A DNA stretch of 36,899 nt from an uncultured Holosporaceae bacterium (lineage in GTDB: Bacteria > Pseudomonadota > Alphaproteobacteria > UBA3830): NCBI GenBank assembly GCA_946538065.1, contig CAMNGH010000002.1, positions 1 through 36,899 on the forward strand, written 5' to 3'. Below the pieces are notes generated by a model. That model saw nothing but the letters and a program-made list of their open reading frames with translations, had not been told where the DNA came from and made no database searches. The position numbers and the translations under genes were made by a program. Positions 31,807-36,899 of the stretch are shown here, piece after piece (within the stretch, counting starts at the first letter, position 1; each line of letters starts with the position of its first letter).

Positions 31807-32970
31807 TTAAAAAAAGCGAACCCTTTCTGTTTTTATTGATAAAGCCTTCATCATATCCTGAATTCTCTGAATCTGCTCTCTATTTATGCCGTTACCTGAT
31901 AAAATCAACGTTTTCAGGGAATTACTCACTGACAGGGCCCTAATTAACGCCATCGCTCCCGTTATACTTATATGATTCTTTGATAAGTCTAGTGTGCCTA
32001 AAGAGTCATTCACTTCGAGAATTCCTCCCAGCATTATCGCACCATCATCGTCTATATCATTAGACGACAAATTCAATACTTTCAAATATGGACTTATGTA
32101 TAATACTGACATCATGGATTCTATATCAAAATTTCTCAAATGATTATTCGATAGGTTTAATGTTGTTGCAGAAGTTTTCGTTATCCGGCATCTGAGCATA
32201 GTTGCAACACTACCATCTCTTATTTCACTATTAACCAGCGATAACTCCGCTAATGAAGAGGTCATTTTTAACATTCTTGCTATGGATTGCCCGATGCGTT
32301 CAGTCACCCCTCCGGTTATATGATCCAAAATCACATGTTTCAAAGTTTGATTTTTGCTTAATGCCTTACCTAGTCCTAAAATATGGGATTCCGTTATATC
32401 CCCGCTCAGAGACAAAACCTTTAAAGTGCCGTTATATTTCAAAGATTTTGCAATTATCGCAAAAGGCATCGAAGTATAACAATTAATATTCAAACGAGCC
32501 AAATGAGAATCACATTTTAATGCTGCAGCAACTAACTCCCAGCCAGCCGGACTGATATCCTCACCAAGCGTCGCCTCCGACACACCTTTCATACCAAACC
32601 ATCGGGAGATTATATCCCGATCCTTTCGCGTCGATTTTTTTATTATATCTTCAGAAATCGGCTCTAATAATAACAAATACGTGTTTAGGTGATCTTCTTT
32701 GTCCCCTTTTGCTATACTGTCTGCCTTTTTAAAGGCTTCCAGATACTCTTCCTGAAACACTGCACAATAGTCTAAGATACATGACATATCTTTCTTTGAA
32801 CAAATCTTCTTCAACTCTTCAATCGATAATATTCTTCCTGCATTTTTACTCGATTTTTCTATCTCTTCTGATGAAAAACGTCCCCAATACGAAGACGATG
32901 CGTCCACGTTGGCCGTAATTCCAATCATAAATGCAAATATAATCGCTACTAATGTCGCTTTCTTCATCAT
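31807..32970 (-). CDS. Exported leucine-rich-repeat protein (ribonuclease-inhibitor type)
   Basis: 387 residues, with AAGGA seven bases before the first ATG. Signal peptide MMKKATLVAIIFAFMIGITANVDA. Residues 30-150 are a helical, charged segment (FSSEEIEKSSKNAGRILS...). From about residue 155 there are eight or so 28-residue RI-type repeats, the last three near-canonical: ATTLNLSNNHLRNFDIESM, LKVLNLSSNDIDDDGAIML and LGTLDLSKNHISITGAMAL. RI-type repeats make a horseshoe with a protein-binding concave face. The gene leads to the 993-residue exported protein 36 bp downstream, which suggests joint expression and perhaps partnership. Confidence 0.85.
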   Translation of the reverse strand: MMKKATLVAIIFAFMIGITANVDASSSYWGRFSSEEIEKSSKNAGRILSIEELKKICSKKDMSCILDYCAVFQEEYLEAFKKADSIAKGDKEDHLNTYLLLLEPISEDIIKKSTRKDRDIISRWFGMKGVSEATLGEDISPAGWELVAAALKCDSHLARLNINCYTSMPFAIIAKSLKYNGTLKVLSLSGDITESHILGLGKALSKNQTLKHVILDHITGGVTERIGQSIARMLKMTSSLAELSLVNSEIRDGSVATMLRCRITKTSATTLNLSNNHLRNFDIESMMSVLYISPYLKVLNLSSNDIDDDGAIMLGGILEVNDSLGTLDLSKNHISITGAMALIRALSVSNSLKTLILSGNGINREQIQRIQDMMKALSIKTERVRFF

Positions 32971-33167
32971 GTTGTTTTCCTTTTTATAAATCCATTTTGT
33001 TTATACAATCTATTGTTCAAATTAAAAACATGAACTACAAACGCAGACTACAGAACTTTTCTAAGAACAATATTAATATAAAGGCATTTCTTCGAAAATC
33101 AACATGTTGTCAATTTTTATTTTCAAAAACGGCCATTCTAAACGGAACGAACTTATTGGGAATTTAT

Positions 33168-33228
33168 AAAGCACATGATACTAATCAACACTGCAATCAT
33201 TTGCCGTATTAATGTTCTCATGTGCTTT
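33168..33228. terminator. Long stem-loop between two LRR genes
   Basis: A perfect 10-bp stem AAAGCACATG/CATGTGCTTT encloses a 41-nt loop that itself holds a smaller imperfect stem (ACTGCAA with TTGCCGT). It lies 41 bp after the LRR gene ending at 33269. The minus-strand tail is AT-rich without a good U tract, so it may terminate or stabilise that transcript. The rest of the 298-bp gap shows nothing else. Confidence 0.45.
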
Positions 33229-33268
33229 AGTTTTAACGCTATAAAAAAGTTAGCCTTCTTTTTCCACT

Positions 33269-34642
33269 TTACTGTTGGCCTGAATCCTTTGCGACATCAT
33301 CTGTCCTTTCCGTAGCATCGGTTTTCGGCAATCCTAAACTTCTATCTGTGTTTCCCCAAACGAAAACATCTGATCTTTGAGCAATGTCTCCGTGATATGG
33401 TGAAGGCATAGCAGATATTCCCAAACCTCCAAAATTAAAACCGACTTCTTGCGATTCTTCACCATTTCCTCTTAAATCGCACTCTATTCCTTTCGCTACA
33501 GCTCCCATTTGAATAGAGCTTGCTTTATCACGAGGTTCTATCTTATTTTGTGATAAGTTTAAAGTTATACCAGGCTGTAATAATTGAACTAATTCCATTG
33601 CTCCCTCGAAATTTATTTGGTTTACGCTCAAACCCAATGTTTTCAGCGTTGTGTTTTCCTTCAAGCCTTCACCTAACGCTATTGCTCCTTCACCACTTAC
33701 CTGATTATTATTTAGATTCAACAACGTCAATGTAGCATTCTTCCCCAAGCCAGCGCCAAGACTCCTCGCTCCTGCATCGCCTATCTGATTGTTCCACAAA
33801 ATCAATTCGGTCAACATAGTGTTCTTCCCCAAGCCAGCGCCAAGGCTTTCCGCACCTGCATCGCCTATCTGGTTTCCTCCCAAATTCAACGACGTCAACG
33901 TAGCGTTCTTCCCCAAGCCAGCACCAAGACTCCTCGCTCCTGCATCGCCTATCTGATTGTTCCACAAAATCAATTCGGTCAACGTAGTGTTCTTCCCCAA
34001 GCCATCGCCAAGGCTTTCCGCGCCTGCATCGCCTATCTGATTGTTTTTTAAATTCAGTGACTTTAGCGTGTCATTTCCTTGTAAACTTTCTCCTATAATT
34101 CTGCCAGCGTCAGCATTTAGGCCACAACCAATCAAAGACAAAGTCCTCACTTTACTACCTTTCAATGCATCAAATATAGTCGACAATGTGTTCCCTATAA
34201 ATGTACAACCAGATAAATTCAGGATTTTTAGACTGGTATTTTTTATCACAAATTCGGCCAGTGCTTTAGCAATTCCCTCGTTTATTTCTGCGCTCAAATC
34301 GAGAAGTCGCAAAGTGTCATTTTTCCTTATAGCTTCCAGAAAAAGAGTTCTCGCCTTATCGTCAACCAACTCGAGGGCCACAGAATCATACTCGGAATTG
34401 TTTGCTTCTATCCTCGCAATTACGTCGACACGAGTCGGGATTTTAAAAGGCTCTGGATGCTCAAAATCTGAGTCACCTTCACGAAAAAATGGGGAAGGTC
34501 CCAATTCCTTCCACCATTCGTCACCATTAACCACTCCAATTGACGATCCTTCTTGTGAATCTTTTTCATCAACTGGTTGCAACATTGCATTTGTCGCCTC
34601 AATTAACGATGTCAGCATCAAACTTAATATTATTTTCTTCAT
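33269..34642 (-). CDS. Exported LRR protein with recently duplicated repeats
   Basis: 457 residues, with AGGAG six bases before the ATG. Signal peptide MKKIILSLMLTSLIEATNA. An acidic linker (~20-70) is followed by RI-type repeats from about residue 85 to 350. Five central 28-residue repeats are almost identical (LTELILWNNQIGDAGARSL, LTSLNLGGNQIGDAGAESL) and alternate as two types, giving a 56-residue super-repeat. Each has the xxLxxLxLxxNQIGDAGA pattern and a GLGKN turn. The C-terminal ~80 residues are Gly/Ser/Asp-rich and probably disordered. This is the most repeat-rich of the three exported LRR proteins and is likely to vary in length. Its target is unknown; a host-directed role is inferred. 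Confidence 0.85.
   Translation of the reverse strand: MKKIILSLMLTSLIEATNAMLQPVDEKDSQEGSSIGVVNGDEWWKELGPSPFFREGDSDFEHPEPFKIPTRVDVIARIEANNSEYDSVALELVDDKARTLFLEAIRKNDTLRLLDLSAEINEGIAKALAEFVIKNTSLKILNLSGCTFIGNTLSTIFDALKGSKVRTLSLIGCGLNADAGRIIGESLQGNDTLKSLNLKNNQIGDAGAESLGDGLGKNTTLTELILWNNQIGDAGARSLGAGLGKNATLTSLNLGGNQIGDAGAESLGAGLGKNTMLTELILWNNQIGDAGARSLGAGLGKNATLTLLNLNNNQVSGEGAIALGEGLKENTTLKTLGLSVNQINFEGAMELVQLLQPGITLNLSQNKIEPRDKASSIQMGAVAKGIECDLRGNGEESQEVGFNFGGLGISAMPSPYHGDIAQRSDVFVWGNTDRSLGLPKTDATERTDDVAKDSGQQ
33741..34060 (-). repeat. 84-bp tandem repeats (168-bp super-repeat) in the LRR gene
   Basis: The anchor TTCCCCAAGC recurs at 33741, 33825, 33909 and 33993, exactly 84 bp apart. Alternate units are more alike, so the unit of recent duplication is 168 bp. 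In frame with the 28-residue protein repeats. Confidence 0.9.
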
Positions 34643-34774
34643 AACTCTCTCCTCTGCTAAAAAATATTGAAAATCAGTTCTTGTGATTTCCCATTGTTTT
34701 CATCATGTGTAACAATGAATCTAACACACGAAATCAATACTAAAAATCTGAAAATATTTCAATTATTCCCTACA

Positions 34775-34809
34775 TAAAAGTAACGCTAGGTTCTGTAAAG
34801 AACCTAGCG
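34775..34809 (-). terminator. Terminator after ctrA
   Basis: Perfect 10-bp stem CGCTAGGTTC/GAACCTAGCG with a 6-nt loop at 34784-34809. The minus strand continues TTACTTTTATG, a U-rich tail. It lies 54 bp after the ctrA stop. Confidence 0.8.
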
Positions 34810-34863
34810 AGATAGTGAGATATACAAAGAAAGAAATGAAAATCCAATTGCTTGGATTTCCAG

Positions 34864-35613
34864 CTATACAGTGCCAGGAACACCTGACATAGCATCAAAT
34901 TCGCAAGACGAATCCAATGCCTCATCGCTCGATTGCGACTCTATATCCTTTATAGTGTATCCTCTGCCCCAGATAGTCTCTATGTAGCAATCGCCACCAA
35001 GAGCATCCATAAGCTTTTTCCTCAGCTTGCAGACGAATACATCTATTATCTTTAACTCAGGCTCGTCCATGCCACCATAGAGGTGGTTCAAGAACATATC
35101 TTTGGTAAGCGTCGCGCCCTTTCTCAGGCAGAGGAGCTCGAGTATCGAATACTCCTTCCCCGTGAGATGCAATGGCTTACCGTCGATGTCCACACGACGA
35201 TTCTGAAGGTTAACTGTCATTCTGCCGATTTTTATTATCGATTCGGCATGGCCTTTCGACCTTCTTATAACTGCTTGAATTCTTGATACTAACTCTTTTC
35301 CGTCAAACGGTTTCGTAACATAGTCGTCAGCACCAATATCAAGACACTTCACTTTGTCCTTACATTCGGATAAACCGGACAATACTATAACCGGAGTTGG
35401 TATGTTTGCTGATCTCAATTTTCTAATAACTTCCACTCCATCTATATCAGGAAGCATTAAGTCTAAAATGATTCCGTCATAGTCATAAATCTTTCCAACT
35501 TCAACGCCATATTGGCCGAAACTTGTAGAATCAACTATAACGCCTTCCTTTTTCAAAAGGACCTCTATTCCACGGGCTGTTGACGTATCGTCTTCTATCA
35601 ACAAAACTCTCAC
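34864..35613 (-). CDS. ctrA: Cell-cycle response regulator CtrA
   Basis: 249 residues from a GTG at 35613, behind GGAGG with a 5-base gap; the protein then begins MRVLLIEDD as CtrA does, while the longer frame from 35637 overlaps the ribosome site. Receiver domain (1-120) with Asp8/Asp9, phosphoacceptor Asp51 in ILDLMLPD and Lys in YVTKPF. Winged-helix DNA-binding domain: HLTGKEYSILELLCLRKG, TKDMFLNHLYGGMDEPELKI and IDVFVCKLRKKL, nearly identical to Caulobacter CtrA. A ~20-residue acidic tail follows GRGYTIKD and ends GTV, not the Ala-Ala degradation signal of Caulobacter. CtrA couples transcription to cell cycle or development in alphaproteobacteria. Confidence 0.96.
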   Translation of the reverse strand: MRVLLIEDDTSTARGIEVLLKKEGVIVDSTSFGQYGVEVGKIYDYDGIILDLMLPDIDGVEVIRKLRSANIPTPVIVLSGLSECKDKVKCLDIGADDYVTKPFDGKELVSRIQAVIRRSKGHAESIIKIGRMTVNLQNRRVDIDGKPLHLTGKEYSILELLCLRKGATLTKDMFLNHLYGGMDEPELKIIDVFVCKLRKKLMDALGGDCYIETIWGRGYTIKDIESQSSDEALDSSCEFDAMSGVPGTV

Positions 35614-35679
35614 AACTACCTCCAAACATCCAAACAAACTATAAAGTCTAAAAACTTTATTAACTTTATATCTGGTATG

Positions 35680-35694
35680 TTAATCACTAATTTA
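35680..35694. promoter_or_regulatory. CtrA-box-like site upstream of ctrA
   Basis: TTAA-N7-TTTA, one base off the TTAA-N7-TTAA CtrA consensus, 67 bp before the ctrA start. It could serve autoregulation. The region is so AT-rich that a chance match is possible. Confidence 0.3.
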
Positions 35695-35799
35695 CTAAAA
35701 ATTTATTAACATTTTAAGTCTTTTTTATTTTTTTTAATAAAAATTTACAAAAAGTTTATGCGGGCGCTCATTTTTCAACAAAAAAATTTTTATATTTTT

Positions 35800-36255
35800 T
35801 TATGATTTAGATACGGAATTAAGTAGGCCGTTAACAAACGATACATCGTCTTTTTCGAAGAAAGACTTTGAAATTTCAATATATTCGTTGAAAATGACGT
35901 TAGCAGGAATTTCTTTAAGATATAAAAGTTCAGCGACCCCCAATCTTAAAATATTTTTCATTACCTTATCTAATCTGTCGATTTTCCACTTATCCGACAT
36001 GTGTTTAGAAATAACGTCGTCTATTTCTGTGGCATTTTCTTTAACAGTATTCAGAAGTAATTTAAAAAACTCAATGTCTATTCCGGAGATAGTAATGTCT
36101 TCGCTAAGAACAATTTCAGCAGATGAAACAGTATCTTTTATTAAGGAATCAATGGACTTTCCTTGCATCTCGGCTTGATACAGCATTTGAACAGCGTAAA
36201 ACCTGGTAATTCCGCGCAATCCGCTTTTTGCTCTGCGTTCTTTTATATCATGCAT
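35800..36255 (-). CDS. nusB: Transcription antitermination factor NusB
   Basis: 151 residues; GGGGA lies about six bases before the ATG. All-helical NusB fold: SGLRGITRFYAVQMLYQAEMQ at the N-terminus (R-x-x-A-V-Q-x-LY, the usual signature), DIEFFKLLLNTV in the middle, and the C-terminal signature RLDKVMKNILRLGVAELLYL followed by IPANVIFNEYIEISKSF and FVNGLLNSV. It binds boxA RNA with NusE (S10) for rRNA antitermination. It lies between hsp20 and ctrA on the same strand. The usual ribH partner is not adjacent. Confidence 0.95.
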   Translation of the reverse strand: MHDIKERRAKSGLRGITRFYAVQMLYQAEMQGKSIDSLIKDTVSSAEIVLSEDITISGIDIEFFKLLLNTVKENATEIDDVISKHMSDKWKIDRLDKVMKNILRLGVAELLYLKEIPANVIFNEYIEISKSFFEKDDVSFVNGLLNSVSKS

Positions 36256-36278
36256 ACACTATCCCCAACATAAAGCCG

Positions 36279-36294
36279 AGTTCTTCAAAGAACT
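36279..36294. repeat. Inverted repeat upstream of nusB
   Basis: AGTTCTT CA AAGAACT: 7-bp arms with a 2-bp centre, 24 bp before the nusB start. It could be an operator, or a weak hairpin ending the hsp20 transcript; no U tract follows. Confidence 0.35.
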
Positions 36295-36398
36295 TTAACC
36301 CATCCCACTTTGGAGACATATTAATCTGATTCTCGAAACTTTAAAAGTGTTTTTACACGAAGCAAGACGTTTTTATTTCTTTCAAAAGCAAACGACTG

Positions 36399-36848
36399 TT
36401 ACTTACTTTCTATTTGCGGAATCTTCTTCGAACGCTCAGAAACTGAATCTATTTCAATATTTCTTACACTTCTCTCGTTTCGCACTCGGAAAAGATTTAT
36501 ATGCAGAAGTCCATTATCGAACTCGGCATTTTTCACTTCGACGCCGTCAGCAAGCACAAAACTTCTAATAAACTGACGAGTTGCGATACCTCTATATATA
36601 TATACTGCGTTTGGATCTGCTTCTTGCCGACCGCGAATTGTCAGCTGATTATCTTCCAAAGAGATATTGACGTTTTCCTTTCTGAATCCGGCAAGCGCCA
36701 GAGTAATTCTGAACCCGCACTCGCCTACTTGTTCTATATTATAAGGAGGATACGAATCTTCCTGTCCCTTCGCCAGAGTATCTACCAATCTCTCAAAATG
36801 ATCGAATCCCAAAAACAACGGACTGTTAAACAACGATAATCTTTCCAT
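36399..36848 (-). CDS. Small heat-shock protein (Hsp20/alpha-crystallin family)
   Basis: 149 residues; AGGAGGAG lies upstream of the ATG. It starts with the IbpA-like MERLSLFNSPLFLGFDHFERLVDTL. The alpha-crystallin domain spans ~36-130: YPPYNIEQVGECGFRITLAL, AGFRKENVNISLEDNQLTI, RGIATRQFIRSFVLADGVEV and AEFDNGLLHINLFR. The usual A-x-x-x-N-G-V-L motif appears as AEFDNGLLHI. The short basic C-terminal tail ends KKIPQIESK, whose I-P-Q-I is the I-x-I oligomerisation motif. It holds unfolding proteins for refolding. Only 51 bp of upstream sequence is visible, with no clear sigma-32 promoter or ROSE-type thermometer seen. Confidence 0.93.
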   Translation of the reverse strand: MERLSLFNSPLFLGFDHFERLVDTLAKGQEDSYPPYNIEQVGECGFRITLALAGFRKENVNISLEDNQLTIRGRQEADPNAVYIYRGIATRQFIRSFVLADGVEVKNAEFDNGLLHINLFRVRNERSVRNIEIDSVSERSKKIPQIESK

Positions 36849-36873
36849 ACGTCGATCTCCTCCTCTTTAAGTT

Positions 36874-36879
36874 ATTATA
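36874..36879 (-). promoter_or_regulatory. -10 hexamer upstream of hsp20
   Basis: A perfect TATAAT, 25 bp before the start codon on the minus strand. Its -35 would fall at the window edge and cannot be judged. Confidence 0.4.
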
Positions 36880-36899
36880 TCACAAAAAACACCTATTTT

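Noticed and set aside
33708-33965. 85-residue minus-strand frame inside the LRR gene
   Set aside because: An alternative-frame reading of the 84-bp repeats; arginine-rich and repetitive only because the DNA is repetitive.
33741-34060. Regularly spaced repeats that could look like a CRISPR array
   Set aside because: The period is a constant 84 bp without unique spacers, it is in frame with an LRR protein, and no cas genes are near.

Overview
The window looks like a piece of an AT-rich alphaproteobacterial chromosome, most plausibly from an obligate intracellular or protist-associated lineage (Holosporales/Rickettsiales-like). Evidence for Alphaproteobacteria: a near full-length CtrA with its phosphoacceptor at residue 51, a CarD/CdnL regulator, a transhydrogenase whose alpha subunit is split, and the general make-up of the housekeeping genes. 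Evidence for a host-associated lifestyle: type VI secretion tip genes, several secreted leucine-rich-repeat (LRR) proteins, a very large exported protein and a low-GC base composition. Pyruvate kinase is present, which argues against Rickettsia in the strict sense. The lineage is an inference; no 16S gene is in view.

Layout. 1-1565: the 5' end of an exported, possibly methyltransferase-like gene running off the left edge, then an outer-membrane beta-barrel gene with a strong terminator. 1687-5369 (minus): a T6SS spike cassette, vgrG - MORN-repeat protein - DUF4280 PAAR-like tip, with overlapping genes, followed by a HIT-family hydrolase. 5482-8255 (plus): a membrane-anchored FkbM-type methyltransferase and an exported coiled-coil protein with a 90-bp internal repeat. 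8300-11674 (minus): carD, tRNA-Glu, corA, a possible 32-residue membrane peptide and pyk. 11929-12981 (plus): a second membrane-anchored FkbM protein. 13055-16515: tRNA-Ala, then trkH-like/fabD and a small exported protein.

16638-20067 (minus): an operon-like run of RNA methyltransferase, trxB, pntAB and pntB, with no pntAA beside it. 20107-21918 (plus): a polyprenyl diphosphate synthase and an exported histidine-phosphatase-like protein that lacks its second catalytic histidine. 21925-25925 (minus): thrS - flavin oxidoreductase (NMO family) - rluB. 26319-34642 (minus): a host-interaction island with three exported ribonuclease-inhibitor-type LRR proteins and a ~993-residue exported protein, interrupted by tRNA-Thr, rpsD and a compact structured-RNA candidate with its own promoter-like sequence. 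34864-36848 (minus): ctrA, nusB and an hsp20 small heat-shock gene.

Together, core metabolism and information genes (pyk, fabD, pnt, trxB, thrS, rpsD, nusB) are interleaved with probable export and host-interaction genes. The items most worth a second look are the RNA candidate at 28643-28753, the vgrG-MORN-PAAR cassette, the altered TrkH selectivity filter, the inactivated-looking phosphatase, and the set of exported or membrane-anchored methyltransferase-like proteins. No insertion sequence, CRISPR array, rRNA or prophage was seen.
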